A DNA stretch of 64,000 nt from Nitrospirales bacterium (GTDB lineage: Bacteria; Nitrospirota; Nitrospiria; Nitrospirales; UBA8639): positions 118,170 to 182,169 of the forward strand of contig JAJDBP010000006.1 in the NCBI GenBank assembly GCA_029261295.1, written 5' to 3'. The notes beneath the pieces are model-generated. The model saw only the letters and a program-made list of their open reading frames with translations. It made no database searches and was not told the origin of the DNA. Within the stretch, counting starts at the first letter, position 1. Every line of letters starts with the position of its first letter. Positions 52,732 to 62,525 of the stretch are shown here, one piece after another. Position numbers and translations under genes: made by a program.

Positions 52732-52875
52732 ATGAATGTACAGGATTTGGGAAAAGGTGGGAAGCTTTTTGTCGGAAAAGACAAAATTTTATTAGCGAGA
52801 GGAAAATGCTACGAGAGGATGGACACCTTTGATGAAGGGTGTCTTCAAGCTATTAGGGAGATAGGGCTGTTGTAG
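52732..52875 (+). CDS. Possible small gene
   Basis: An ATG at 52732 opens a 47-codon frame ending at TAG 52873-52875. The translation is VGKDKILLARGKCYERMDTF-like in its centre, soluble, with two Cys. No recognised family and only a weak upstream ribosome-like stretch. Coding status is uncertain. Confidence 0.22.
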   Translation: MNVQDLGKGGKLFVGKDKILLARGKCYERMDTFDEGCLQAIREIGLL

Positions 52876-52896
52876 ATCTGAGAGAGTTATTTGGTC

Positions 52897-54138
52897 TTAC
52901 TTGTTTGTTGCAGAGTTTGGTGTATTCTGCGTTTTTATTTCATCTGCTTGAGATTCATAGGTTCGTGCATCTTCGGCTCGGTCCATTTTCCTTAACAATT
53001 GGGCGTAATTCCTGAGAGCCCGTTCAACTCGAAAGTGGCTTTTGCCCATGGTTTGTTTGGTGAGGGCAATGGTTCTCTGAAATAATGGGTCGGCCTTTTC
53101 ATATTGTTCGGTATTGAGGTAAAGAACAGCTAAGTTATTTAACGGGCCGGTGAGCCCGGAATGTTCAGGCCCCTCGGCTTTTTCAATAATGCTGATTGCA
53201 CGTTGAATCAAGGGAATGGCCTGAGCTGGTTGATTGAGAAGGCGATGAATTTCTGCTAATTGGTTAAGGCTGATCGCCACTCTCGGATGTTCCTTCCCAA
53301 AGCCTTCTTCAGTAATCGTGACCATTCGTTCTAATAGAGGAGGCACTTTGGTCAGTTCCTTTGCTGAGCTGTAGAGAAGAGCCAAATTATTCAGGCTGCC
53401 AAGGAGATTAGGGTTTGATGGCCCAAGTTGTTTTTCCTTGATAGCAAGGGCACGTAATAACAAGATTTCTGCTTGATCATATTTTTCTTGAGCGCGATAG
53501 AGAAGGGCGAGATTGTTGAGGGCCTCGACGAGATTCGGTGAGTCCGGTTCTTGTGTTCTTTCTGTGGTCTCGAGGACACGTTTGAGGTAGGGTTCGGCTT
53601 TCGCATATTGAGACTGTCGGACAAAGAGACCTGCCAAGTTTTCGATATCGCGGATGGTTTCGGGATCATCAGGGCCTTGAGCTTTTTCACGAATAGCGAT
53701 CGCTCTTTCAAAATACTGTTGAGCCTGGTCGAATTTTTTTTGTGTGACATACAGCGCACCCAAGTTGCTGAGGCTCACGGCCAAATCAGTTGATTCTGGG
53801 TTTGGGGCCTTTTCATGGATGTCCACGGTTTGTTGGAGTAAGGTCTCTGCTTTTTCCGGTTCTCCTTTGGCATTGTGCAAAATGGCAAGATTGGTGAGTG
53901 ATTGAATGAGACGGGGATCTTGATCGCCAAATTGTTGAGCTAAGGTGAGTGCCTGGTTCAGCTTTTCCTCTGCTTCGGGAAATTTCCCTTGTTCCATGAG
54001 GGTTCTTCCTTGGTCTGTATGGAGTTCCCATGGTTCTTTGGGGTCTGAACAACTGAACAACGTGAATGATAGTGCTAGAAGGAGATAACTCAAGAAATGA
54101 GCGCGCGATGTTGTCACATATATCATGAGAATTCCCAT
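52897..54138 (-). CDS. TPR lipoprotein (kinesin-light-chain-like repeats)
   Basis: About 413 residues. ATG 54138 or 54126 leads into a lipoprotein signal ending in LFSC. Seven or more 42-residue TPR repeats follow with the pattern LxxLGALYxxQxKxDxAxxxxxRAI, for example SNLGALYVTQKKFDQA and NNLALLYRAQEKYDQA. This kinesin-light-chain type is a bacterial scaffold repeat. Located in the envelope; function unknown. Confidence 0.82.
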   Translation of the reverse strand: MGILMIYVTTSRAHFLSYLLLALSFTLFSCSDPKEPWELHTDQGRTLMEQGKFPEAEEKLNQALTLAQQFGDQDPRLIQSLTNLAILHNAKGEPEKAETLLQQTVDIHEKAPNPESTDLAVSLSNLGALYVTQKKFDQAQQYFERAIAIREKAQGPDDPETIRDIENLAGLFVRQSQYAKAEPYLKRVLETTERTQEPDSPNLVEALNNLALLYRAQEKYDQAEILLLRALAIKEKQLGPSNPNLLGSLNNLALLYSSAKELTKVPPLLERMVTITEEGFGKEHPRVAISLNQLAEIHRLLNQPAQAIPLIQRAISIIEKAEGPEHSGLTGPLNNLAVLYLNTEQYEKADPLFQRTIALTKQTMGKSHFRVERALRNYAQLLRKMDRAEDARTYESQADEIKTQNTPNSATNK

Positions 54139-54249
54139 TTTTTCATTTACAGGTAGTTGGATGGAAGATTGAATGGTGGGCAATTGTACTGTAGAGGTGA
54201 TGAGCTTGCCAAACGGCTAAACTCTATTGCCCAAAAAGTGAGTTTAAGT

Positions 54250-55263
54250 TCAAAACAAGGCGAGTTGCGTAGGGCCTGGTCGTTTGAACGTTGTGGGCAC
54301 GGGAGATTCTGCGATAGTGGGAAAGCCAAGTCTCTTATAGGTCTGCTCAAAGAGTTCTGAGATAACTTGCCAGGTCGGTCCTTGGCCATGATGTCGCTTA
54401 AAAAATATACGTTCACCTGTTTGGCCTTGGCGAACTTCCTTGAGTCTGGATAAGATCTTTTGAATACGATCAGGGAAATGATGGGTCATCCTTTCGATAA
54501 ACACGTTTTTCACGTTATCGTTGAGTCGGAGGAGGATGAAGGTTGCATCTTGGGCGCCAGCCTCCCGCGCCCGTCTAAGAATTTGGGGAATGTCCTGTTC
54601 ATTCAGGCCTGGTATGACAGGGGCAATGGAAACCACTGTCGGGATATCAGCCTTAGCTAACGCTTCGAGAGTTGCAAATCGTTTAGAGATTGAGGGTGCC
54701 TGAGGTTCAACCTTTCTGGCGACTTCATCAGAGATAAATGGGATGCTGAAATAGACCCTAATCCATGTTCTGGTTCGAAGCTCTTGGAATAAATCGATAT
54801 CTCGTTGGAGTAGAGCTGATTTTGAGATAATTCCGACAGGATTTCTAAATTTGGCACAAAGTTCTAGGCAACGGCGAGTTAATTGATATTCTGCTTCGAG
54901 AGGTTGATAGGGGTCAGTATTGCCAGAAAAGACGATAAGTTCACCCTGCCACGATGGTTTTTGAAAGGTTTCCTCTAGTTTCTCGGCCGCATTAATCTTG
55001 ACCACGAGTTTTGACTCAAAATCGGTACCTGCTCCGAATCCCCAATATTCATGGGTGGGCCGAGCATAACAATAGGCACAGGCATGAAAGCAGCCCCTGT
55101 AAGGGTTGAGGCTCCACCGAAAGGGAAGATCGGGGCTCTCGTTGTGACTGAGAATGGTTTTAGCTTGTTCCTCAAAAATATCAGGGGTGATTGGGGCTGC
55201 GGGTCCAAGGAGTTCGCGAGTTTCAGCGGTAAACGGATTAGGAGGATTGGCAATAGGTTTCAT
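54250..55263 (-). CDS. PA0069-family radical SAM protein
   Basis: 337 residues from ATG 55263. The radical SAM cluster motif is CFHACAYCYARP (CxxxCxxC), preceded by FRWSLNPYRGC. Further blocks PLEAEYQLTRRCLEL and ARKVEPQAPSISKRFATLEA match the spore-photoproduct-lyase-like PA0069 family. The substrate is unknown; DNA repair has been suggested for relatives. Confidence 0.85.
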   Translation of the reverse strand: MKPIANPPNPFTAETRELLGPAAPITPDIFEEQAKTILSHNESPDLPFRWSLNPYRGCFHACAYCYARPTHEYWGFGAGTDFESKLVVKINAAEKLEETFQKPSWQGELIVFSGNTDPYQPLEAEYQLTRRCLELCAKFRNPVGIISKSALLQRDIDLFQELRTRTWIRVYFSIPFISDEVARKVEPQAPSISKRFATLEALAKADIPTVVSIAPVIPGLNEQDIPQILRRAREAGAQDATFILLRLNDNVKNVFIERMTHHFPDRIQKILSRLKEVRQGQTGERIFFKRHHGQGPTWQVISELFEQTYKRLGFPTIAESPVPTTFKRPGPTQLALF

Positions 55264-55409
55264 AATGGCTTGTTTGAAGCATAGCAAATCTCCTTAACTT
55301 GTTCTTCTTTATTAAAAACGGTACATTTATTATCTTGTTATCGGGTTCGGGAATTTCCATTCTCCCCAATCTTCAGTATTACCCAGATTGTGAAATGCTT
55401 GTCATTGTT

Positions 55410-55486
55410 GCCCCCGTAGCTCAGTTGGATAGAGCAGCGGTTTCCTAAACCGCGGGCCGCACGTTCAATTCGTGTCGGGGGCACCA
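55410..55486 (+). tRNA. tRNA-Arg (anticodon CCT)
   Basis: Complete cloverleaf: acceptor GCCCCCG/CGGGGGC, D-arm GCTC/GAGC, anticodon stem GCGGT/ACCGC with loop TTCCTAA (CCT), T-arm CACG-TTCAATT-CGTG, and an encoded CCA. Reads AGG codons. Confidence 0.95.
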
Positions 55487-56180
55487 AGACAGATTCTTAA
55501 GTCAGGCTTTCCTTTTCAGTGTCGAATTTCTTTTCGCAATTGTAGCATTGCCGTTTTCAGAACATTCTTCTATGTTTTTGACCTTCCTCTACAGTTAATT
55601 CCTTTCTCTGTTCTAAGAATCTCTTGATGGTTCCAAAAAATGGATAAAGAGTGTCGGAGCGTTTTAGAGAAAATTTTCCAAGATATTTTTCTGAATGTTT
55701 TAATTGCTATCGATTTGGTTGGAAGAAAAAATTGGTAGCAATTTAATGTTTGTTTCAGGTTTTACAGGAACTATATTTGAATTGAGGTTATTTAGATGTT
55801 GGGGGGAAGTTTCCTGGCATTTAGGTTGCTTGTCCGAACCTTGTGTGAAATGGCCCAGTTCAAGATTTATTACCTTGTTGCCCTCTTCAGTAAAAGTGGA
55901 GGTTTGTTGAGGTAATAAGCCTCTTTCTTGCGGATATTTTTTAAGAACGATATGATACAGATTCCTTTTAATTTATCGTACTTTATGTATTTTTTCCGAT
56001 AATATTGTACGACTAGCTCTAAAGTGCTAGTTTAAATTTCCTTAGAATAGACTTTCAGGTGCCGAATCTTGCTTGAGATGTCAATTGATTCTTCCGATAG
56101 AGGAAGAATCCTGTTGAGATATTAATCAATCATTTCCAAAGTATTTCAAACATCCTCATTAAGGGGAAGAGGTGCATGTT
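55487..56180. other. Regulatory region upstream of the exopolysaccharide operon
   Basis: Nearly 0.7 kb without a gene. It holds the sigma-54 promoter match at 55815-55830 and a perfect 9-bp inverted repeat (GATTCTTCC/GGAAGAATC, 56087-56110, loop GATAGA) that may be an operator. A 68-codon frame at 55704 is not supported. Confidence 0.6.
55815..55830 (+). promoter_or_regulatory. Sigma-54 (-24/-12) promoter match upstream of the exopolysaccharide operon
   Basis: TGGCAT, five bases, then TTGCT, with exactly ten bases between the GG and GC dinucleotides, as required. It lies about 350 bp upstream of the first gene. PEP-CTERM/exopolysaccharide loci are often driven by the PrsK/PrsR system through sigma-54, in line with this site. 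Confidence 0.6.
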
Positions 56181-56858
56181 ATGAAGGGGATTCAAGTTAA
56201 TCAAAGGTTTTGCGTCGTGTTGGTCCTTGTTTTTGGATTGATTGTGAGCTTTGCAGTAACTGGTTTGGCGCAATCAGTTGTGGGAATGAAAAAAAACTCT
56301 GACGCGAAACGAGCAGAAAGTCGTGCAGAAAAAAAAGCTCTTATTGTGACTGATGACTACATTATTGGGCCAGAAGATGTACTTGAAATTAGTGTTTGGC
56401 GCAATCCTGATTTATCAAGGGAGGTTATGGTTCGACCAGATGGACGAATTTCCCTACCGCTTATTGGCGATGTCAAAGCGGTTGGGTTAACAACTTCGGA
56501 ATTGCGTGACGATATTAAAGAACAATTGAAAGCCTATAAGGAAAACCCTACTGTAGCTATCGTTGTAAAGGCTGTGAATAGTTACTATTTCTATACCCAA
56601 GGGGCAGTTGGTAATACAGGAAAAATTCCTTTATTAAGCCGAACGACCCTTATTCAAGCCATTACGTTGGCAGGAGGTTTGGCTCCTGATGCCGTCCGGA
56701 GCCGAATTACTATCTTTCGTCTTGGACGTGATGGAGAGGCTCCGAAAAAAATCGTGATTAGTTATGACGAAATAATCTTACGTGGTGCTGAAAATATTGT
56801 CTTGAAGCCAGGGGATACCTTGGTTGTGCCTTCTGAAACTATGGTGCTGCTTCCATAA
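56181..56858 (+). CDS. Polysaccharide export protein (Wza-like), copy 1
   Basis: 225 residues from ATG 56181 (GAGGTG ribosome site). Signal peptide, then the poly_export domain (IIGPEDVLEISVWRNPDLS, MVRPDGRISLPLIGDVKAVG) and an SLBB domain (AVNSYYFYTQGAVGNTGKIP, LIQAITLAGGLAPDAV). Forms the outer-membrane export channel or its periplasmic lining. A paralogue follows directly. Confidence 0.88.
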   Translation: MKGIQVNQRFCVVLVLVFGLIVSFAVTGLAQSVVGMKKNSDAKRAESRAEKKALIVTDDYIIGPEDVLEISVWRNPDLSREVMVRPDGRISLPLIGDVKAVGLTTSELRDDIKEQLKAYKENPTVAIVVKAVNSYYFYTQGAVGNTGKIPLLSRTTLIQAITLAGGLAPDAVRSRITIFRLGRDGEAPKKIVISYDEIILRGAENIVLKPGDTLVVPSETMVLLP

Positions 56859-56889
56859 TTTTTTGTGATTTTAAAGATGGAGATTTCTT

Positions 56890-57495
56890 GTGTTTTCTAA
56901 TACTTCCCTAAAAAATATTCTCTGGATATGCTTTTTTTTGGTGATGCTGAGTGCATGCTTTAAGCCAGATGTGATTATTCCTCCCGGTCCGCCAGAAGAA
57001 GGATTTGTTTTAGGCCCAGAGGATGTTGTTGAGATTGTAGTTTGGAAAAATCCAGACCTTTCGAGGCAGGCTGTCATCCGACCAGATGGAAAGATTTCCC
57101 TTGCGCTTATTGGGGATGTTCCAGCTAGCGGTTTGACCGCGGACCAATTGGCGAGTGAAATTGCAGAGCGTTTTAAAGCCTATAAAGAAAATCCTTCCGT
57201 ATCGGTAAATGTTGTTGAGGTAAATAGTTACTATGTTTTCATGGTAGGCGAAGTCAACTCACCAGGGAAATTACAACTTAAGTCCTATACAACCCTCTTG
57301 CAAGCCATATCGTTAGCAGGGGGATTTACTCAATTTGCCTCCCGAAACGATATCCGGATTGTTCGTAACATTATTGATCCAGAGGGTAATATCAAGGAAC
57401 TAAGAATTCCAATTCGTTATGACGATCTTATTTCAGATGAAGGTGGGGTATATAACATTACTGTTAAATCTGGAGATACAATCGTTATCCCATAG
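56890..57495 (+). CDS. Polysaccharide export lipoprotein (Wza-like), copy 2
   Basis: 201 residues from GTG 56890. Lipobox MLSAC identifies a lipoprotein, then the same domains as copy 1: LGPEDVVEIVVWKNPDLS, VIRPDGKISLALIGDVPASG, VNSYYVFMVGEVNSPGKL and LLQAISLAGGFTQFA. The two copies are about half identical by eye, so the duplication is not recent. It is the more typical Wza-type outer-membrane component. Confidence 0.88.
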   Translation: MFSNTSLKNILWICFFLVMLSACFKPDVIIPPGPPEEGFVLGPEDVVEIVVWKNPDLSRQAVIRPDGKISLALIGDVPASGLTADQLASEIAERFKAYKENPSVSVNVVEVNSYYVFMVGEVNSPGKLQLKSYTTLLQAISLAGGFTQFASRNDIRIVRNIIDPEGNIKELRIPIRYDDLISDEGGVYNITVKSGDTIVIP

Positions 57496-57570
57496 ATTGC
57501 GAATTCATATTTTAGGGTAAGTGCAAATGATAATTTCTAAAAAACGATTTCTGATCTCATTAGGCTAAAA

Positions 57571-59967
57571 ATGGATAATATTCTTAAGGAAGGTTCCGAG
57601 CCAGATAGTAGTATTTTTCTCAAAAACTTTATTTGGGATTCTTTGAATGTTGCTTGGAGGTGGAAGTGGTTTATTTTTGCGATGATTTTTTTGGGAACTT
57701 TAATTGGTGGGGGGCTCGCATGGAATCAAAAGGACATGTTTCGCTCCAGTACCGTAATTTTAGTTGAACAGCAAAAAATAACGGAAGACTATGTTCGGTC
57801 GGTTGTGGGAGGAAGTGTTGCGGAACGTGTTTCTACAATTACACAACAGTTATTGAGTCGAACAAACCTTCAAAAGATCATTGATGAATTCTCCCTTTTC
57901 CCCAATACGGTAAAAAATGCCGGCTATGAACCTGTTATTAAATCCCTGCGTTCCAATATAAAAATTGAGATCAAAGGCATGGGGGTAATGGGGCAGGTGG
58001 AAGCTTTTACTATTTCATTTGCCCATCATGACCCGATGATGGCGATGAAAGTTACGGCTAAGTTGGCTTCGCAATACATTGAGGAAAATTTGAAAATTCG
58101 TGAGCAATTTATTGAAGGGGCAACAGATTTTTTAGAACAAGAACTCCATGATGCTAAGGTAGTTTTGGATGAAAAAGAAAAGGCTCTTAGTCAATTTAAG
58201 CTTGCACATATGGGAGAGCTGCCTGCGCAACTCGAGACAAATCTTCGAGCCCTAGATCGTTTCCAGGAGGAGAAAACCAGAATTGCCGAAGCAAAAACCG
58301 GGATAAATGTTCGACTTGAGTTGTTGCAGAAATCGATTAAAGAATATGAGGCGATTGCCGCCCCATTAGCTGAAATGGCGCAAATGGGTCTACCGATGGG
58401 AGGAGTTCTCGCTTCTGGAGATCCTCTGACGGCTCAACTGAATGATCTGCAACGTGAATATGAGAAGTTTTCCATGGAGTATACGGATGCTTATCCTGAT
58501 GTAGTTTTATTAAAAAGTAAAATTGAGCATCTTAAAGAAGAGCTAGCTAGTCGAAGCGGGAAAGGTCCTTCGTCCATTGATGAAGAAGATCTCGAATCTT
58601 TAGGGACTTCTGAAACTCAAATTGAAATTCCAACTTTTGACCCTTATATCAATGATCTCCAAATTTCTCGAAATGAATTGAAGGCTCAATTGGCATCCCT
58701 AAGCAGTCAATCGAAAAATATAAAGAAGCAAATGGGGATTTTAGAACAACGTCTTTCCAATACTCCAATACGTGAACAAGAACTCCTAGTTTTGGAAAGA
58801 GATTATGCCAATATGCAAGAACATTATCAGCGGTTGTATGAAAATAAGATTAATTCTCGGATTTCAGGAAACCTAGAAAAACGACAAAAAGGTGAACGCT
58901 TCCGTATTCTCGATCCTGCAAATTTACCAACCCAGCCAGAAGGATTGCCACGATTTCTCATTGGAGCTGGGGGAGTTTTAATTGGGGGAATTCTTGGATT
59001 CGGGATTGCTTTTCTCGTGGAATTCCTCAGCCCTACATTAAGGAGAGCTGAGGATGCTGAAGTTGCGTTAGGTCTCCCAATGTTGGCAACGATTCCTAGC
59101 TTTAAAATGGCGTATGGCAAATCAATGAAGTTAATCCCTGGGGATACTGAAGCGCCACGAGGAGTTGGCGACGGGGCTGTAAATGGGAATGGAACTCAAC
59201 AGAGTGATTATTTCGAAAAAATTCCGAATGGCAAACCACGTTTCTATCGAACATCATTTAAAGCCTCTGCCTTTCCGGCTCAACTGAATTTAGTGACAAA
59301 GTGGAGACCAGATTCGGTTGTTGCGGAGCAATTTCGAGTTGCCGCCACCAGGCTAGATCTTATGGGAGACCGTCCCATGGGAAATGTAGTGTTAATATCA
59401 AGTGCTATGAAAGGTGAAGGGAAAACCTCGACGGCTGCTAATCTTGGCTATACTTTAGCCCGAGATCTTGATGAGCCTACTTTAATCATTGATTGTGACT
59501 ACAAATGCCCAAATTTACATAACGTTCTTATGTTGAAGCATTATCCTGGTGTTGCAGATTATTTGGCAGGTGAAGCTCCTCTGGAACTGTGTATTCAGCC
59601 AGTCCAGGATATTCCCTTATGGTGTATGCCAGTTGGAGATACAGCCGCTTATCCTGTTTCTTTATCAAAGTTACAACACTTAGCTTCTTTATTAGAATCA
59701 GTTCGGTCTCGTTATCGTTTTATTATTTTAGATGGTCCTCCAATTCTTCCCTTGGCAGATATTAATGTATTAAATGGATTTGCTGATATGGTGCTAATGG
59801 TTGTCAGATCTGGGGTTACACCTAAAGACGTTGTCCAAAAAGCTACAGAAATGATTCATGGTTCTAAGCCAAAGAGATTGGTTCTGACTGATGCTTGGTC
59901 TCAAGGGGTCCCCTATTATGTTCGTCATGGATATTCTGCCCCATATTCCCTATCTAGTTCAGAATGA
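57571..59967 (+). CDS. Wzc-like chain-length determinant fused to tyrosine autokinase
   Basis: 798 residues. N-terminal Wzz domain with an inner-membrane segment (WFIFAMIFLGTLIGGGLAW), a long periplasmic coiled coil, GNVR-type EHYQRLYENKINSR, a second membrane segment (about 470-490), then a BY-kinase domain: Walker A SAMKGEGKTSTAANLGYTL, Walker A' PTLIIDCDYKCPNLH and Walker B FIILDGPP. A C-terminal tyrosine cluster (PYYVRHGYSAPY) is the autophosphorylation site. Controls polymer length and export. Confidence 0.9.
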   Translation: MDNILKEGSEPDSSIFLKNFIWDSLNVAWRWKWFIFAMIFLGTLIGGGLAWNQKDMFRSSTVILVEQQKITEDYVRSVVGGSVAERVSTITQQLLSRTNLQKIIDEFSLFPNTVKNAGYEPVIKSLRSNIKIEIKGMGVMGQVEAFTISFAHHDPMMAMKVTAKLASQYIEENLKIREQFIEGATDFLEQELHDAKVVLDEKEKALSQFKLAHMGELPAQLETNLRALDRFQEEKTRIAEAKTGINVRLELLQKSIKEYEAIAAPLAEMAQMGLPMGGVLASGDPLTAQLNDLQREYEKFSMEYTDAYPDVVLLKSKIEHLKEELASRSGKGPSSIDEEDLESLGTSETQIEIPTFDPYINDLQISRNELKAQLASLSSQSKNIKKQMGILEQRLSNTPIREQELLVLERDYANMQEHYQRLYENKINSRISGNLEKRQKGERFRILDPANLPTQPEGLPRFLIGAGGVLIGGILGFGIAFLVEFLSPTLRRAEDAEVALGLPMLATIPSFKMAYGKSMKLIPGDTEAPRGVGDGAVNGNGTQQSDYFEKIPNGKPRFYRTSFKASAFPAQLNLVTKWRPDSVVAEQFRVAATRLDLMGDRPMGNVVLISSAMKGEGKTSTAANLGYTLARDLDEPTLIIDCDYKCPNLHNVLMLKHYPGVADYLAGEAPLELCIQPVQDIPLWCMPVGDTAAYPVSLSKLQHLASLLESVRSRYRFIILDGPPILPLADINVLNGFADMVLMVVRSGVTPKDVVQKATEMIHGSKPKRLVLTDAWSQGVPYYVRHGYSAPYSLSSSE

Positions 59968-61028
59968 AAGAAGCCTATCTCGAATCATCGGCCCCCATCA
60001 TGCCGAAATCTGAAAGTTCCCGCCAACCTCCCTTCTTCTATAAATGGTTAAGTTTAAAAAAACGGGTCTTAATTTTAGGTGATGGTAAATTGGCCCATGA
60101 CCTTGCAAGAGTTTTAGTCTACGATCGGTCTCATCGTTACAACGTGATGGGGTTTCTTTCTGGAGAGCAATCTCGAGTGGGATCGCGATTAGAGAATCCG
60201 ACTGTTATTGGAACTGTCGATCAGTTGTTTGATCTTTCAGAATATTATCAGGTGCAAACGATTGCTGTGTGTGTCGAAGACCGGCGTGGAGGAATGCCAT
60301 TAGAAGCCTTATTGGATGTGAAATCTATGGGAATCGAGGTGGTAGATGGACATCGGATGTATGAAGAGGAATGTGGACGATTATCTATTGATGAACTAAA
60401 GCCTAGTTTTTTAATATTTTCGTCCGGCTTCAGGCGAAAGCCAGTGGTTATGGTTCTCAAGCGAATAGGAGATATTCTTGGTGCATTATTTGGTTTGGCT
60501 TTTTTAACCCCTTTACTGTGTGTCATTGCCGCTTGTGTCAAATGGGATTCCCCAGGGCCAGTGCTTTATCGGCAGACGCGGGTAGGTTTGCATGGGTATC
60601 CATATGTGTTGTTGAAATTTCGGTCTATGCGGCAAGACGCGGAGGTTGATGGTGTCAAATGGGCTGAACAAGGAGATACCAGAGTGACGAAGTTGGGGTA
60701 TTGGTTGCGCAAGCTGAGACTCGATGAACTCCCACAATTCATAAATGTCTTAAAGGGGGAAATGAGTCTTGTAGGTCCAAGGCCAGAAAGGCCGCATTTC
60801 GTGCAAGACCTTAGAAAACAGATCCCCTTTTATGACTTGCGACATACCGTACGACCAGGAATAACCGGATGGGCCCAAACCTGTTTTCAATATGCAGCAT
60901 CCTTAGAGGATTCCCACGTAAAACTTCAATATGATCTCTATTATGTGAAAAATTTGTCCTTATGGTTAGATGTAAAAATTTTATTTCGAACTGTTCGAGT
61001 GGTATTGCAGGGTAGTGGAGCTAGATAG
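59964..61028 (+). CDS. Exopolysaccharide glycosyl-1-phosphate transferase (PEP-CTERM type)
   Basis: 354 residues. The CoA-binding-like Rossmann domain (RVLILGDGKLAHDLARVL) is followed by a membrane segment (IGDILGALFGLAFLTPLLCV) and the bacterial sugar transferase domain: LYRQTRVGLHGYPYVLLKF, TKLGYWLRKLRLDELPQF, EMSLVGPRPERP and VRPGITGWAQ. The usual four N-terminal membrane helices are missing. It starts polymer assembly by linking a sugar phosphate to undecaprenyl phosphate. Overlaps the kinase gene by 4 bp. Confidence 0.88.
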   Translation: MKEAYLESSAPIMPKSESSRQPPFFYKWLSLKKRVLILGDGKLAHDLARVLVYDRSHRYNVMGFLSGEQSRVGSRLENPTVIGTVDQLFDLSEYYQVQTIAVCVEDRRGGMPLEALLDVKSMGIEVVDGHRMYEEECGRLSIDELKPSFLIFSSGFRRKPVVMVLKRIGDILGALFGLAFLTPLLCVIAACVKWDSPGPVLYRQTRVGLHGYPYVLLKFRSMRQDAEVDGVKWAEQGDTRVTKLGYWLRKLRLDELPQFINVLKGEMSLVGPRPERPHFVQDLRKQIPFYDLRHTVRPGITGWAQTCFQYAASLEDSHVKLQYDLYYVKNLSLWLDVKILFRTVRVVLQGSGAR

Positions 61029-61057
61029 ACAAGTCTTAAGGTACGGTAAAATCTATG

Positions 61058-61879
61058 ATGAATGCCATTAGTTTTGATATTGAAGAACATTTTCAAGTGG
61101 CGGCTTTTGATTGTGCAGCCCGCCGACGTCATTGGGGCACCCAAGAAAGTCGAGTAGAACGAAACACCCAATTGATTCTTGAAGTGCTAGAACAACGTGG
61201 AGTTAAGGCCACGATGTTTGTTTTAGGCTGGGTGGCCGAGCGAAATAAAAATTTGGTAAAACGCATTGTAGAAGCGGGCCATGAATTGGCTTCTCATGGA
61301 TACGGACACGAACTTATCACAGTCCAAAATCCAAAAATTTTCCGAGAAGATGTTAGGCGTGCAAAGAAATTACTCGAAGATATCTCTGGAAAGGCCGTTC
61401 TTGGCTATCGGGCTCCAACCTTTTCCATTACAAAAGAAACTGAATGGGCGTTACCTATTTTAGTTGAAGAGGGGTACAGGTACGATTCCAGTATCGTTCC
61501 AATCGTTCATGATTATTACGGAATTCCTGGTGCAAATCCAAGCATTCATACCTTAAAAACAGACTCAGGCCCATTAATCGAGGTTCCGCCATCTACTTGT
61601 GAATTCGGAGGATTTAAAGTACCTATTGCCGGTGGGGGGTATTTCAGATTATTCCCCTATTCCCTTCTCAGGAAGCTTTTGCAACGCGTTGAAGCTAAAG
61701 GGGAACCACTTATCATGTACCTTCACCCATGGGAACTTGATCCGGGTCAGCCGCGAATGCGTGGAGCATACCTTTCCCAATTTAGGCATTACTTAAATCT
61801 GGACAAAGTCCATGGTCGGCTTATTCAACTATTACAGGACTTTCGTTTTGGCCCGATTGAACATCTTATCGCCTCTTAA
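61058..61879 (+). CDS. XrtA-locus-type polysaccharide deacetylase
   Basis: 273 residues. NodB-like: FDIEEHFQVAAFD, TMFVLGWVAERN, GHELASHGYGHELIT (metal-binding His pair) and GYRAPTFSIT. The extended HPWELDPGQPRM is characteristic of the PEP-CTERM-locus subfamily. Removes acetyl groups from the polymer. ATG 61058 follows another ATG at 61055; either could serve. Confidence 0.88.
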   Translation: MNAISFDIEEHFQVAAFDCAARRRHWGTQESRVERNTQLILEVLEQRGVKATMFVLGWVAERNKNLVKRIVEAGHELASHGYGHELITVQNPKIFREDVRRAKKLLEDISGKAVLGYRAPTFSITKETEWALPILVEEGYRYDSSIVPIVHDYYGIPGANPSIHTLKTDSGPLIEVPPSTCEFGGFKVPIAGGGYFRLFPYSLLRKLLQRVEAKGEPLIMYLHPWELDPGQPRMRGAYLSQFRHYLNLDKVHGRLIQLLQDFRFGPIEHLIAS

Positions 61880-62525
61880 AGACCTGCTAGCCTTGCCTTA
61901 ATTTCATTCCCCACCCATCCAAACACTTCCGGTTCCCCGTATTTAATCTGTTTCTCTTCGTTTACTTTTCTAGTAGGAGAGGGCTGAAGGTGGGGCTGAG
62001 TTGTAAAGAAGAAAGTGTGCCTTAGGTATTATAACTGATTCCTAAAACATTCGGAATATTGTGTATTCCTTCGGCAATGATTACTTATTGTAGTGGGTTC
62101 TCAGCCTCCTTTTTGTTAAACCCATAACAAATAAAACACTAATTTATCAGTTATTTTTGATTTTACATTATCTTCTATAATGAAAATCGTGTGGCCTATC
62201 ATTTGCATTTGATCGTGAGGCGAATGTTTTTGAGGGATAGCCCTAGTTTTCTTCCCCCCCAACAAGTCGGTTAGAAGATTCCTAAATGAAGAAATTTCTT
62301 AAGCAAGGAAATTTCATAGTGAGATAGTGTCACGCTGAATAAACGAGTAGTTCAAAAGTTAAGGCTTTTAAACTTGACCCAGGTACTAGTTAAATAGTTC
62401 GCTTCATGGACATTCAATATCGTAGTCGGATTTTATTGGTGTTGTCGGCAATTCCTGTCCTCCTCAAGTCCTTGAGGAACCCAATCCTGTGGTAGATTTC
62501 CTGGTATTTCACAAATTTTCCCTGA
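61880..62525. other. Gene-free stretch before the repeat protein
   Basis: About 0.65 kb of AT-rich intergenic sequence with no gene recognised. Not resolved: promoter and any terminator of the deacetylase gene. Confidence 0.5.

Noticed and set aside
55704..55910. A 68-codon frame upstream of the exopolysaccharide operon
   Set aside because: No ribosome site or family, and it covers the sigma-54 promoter match.
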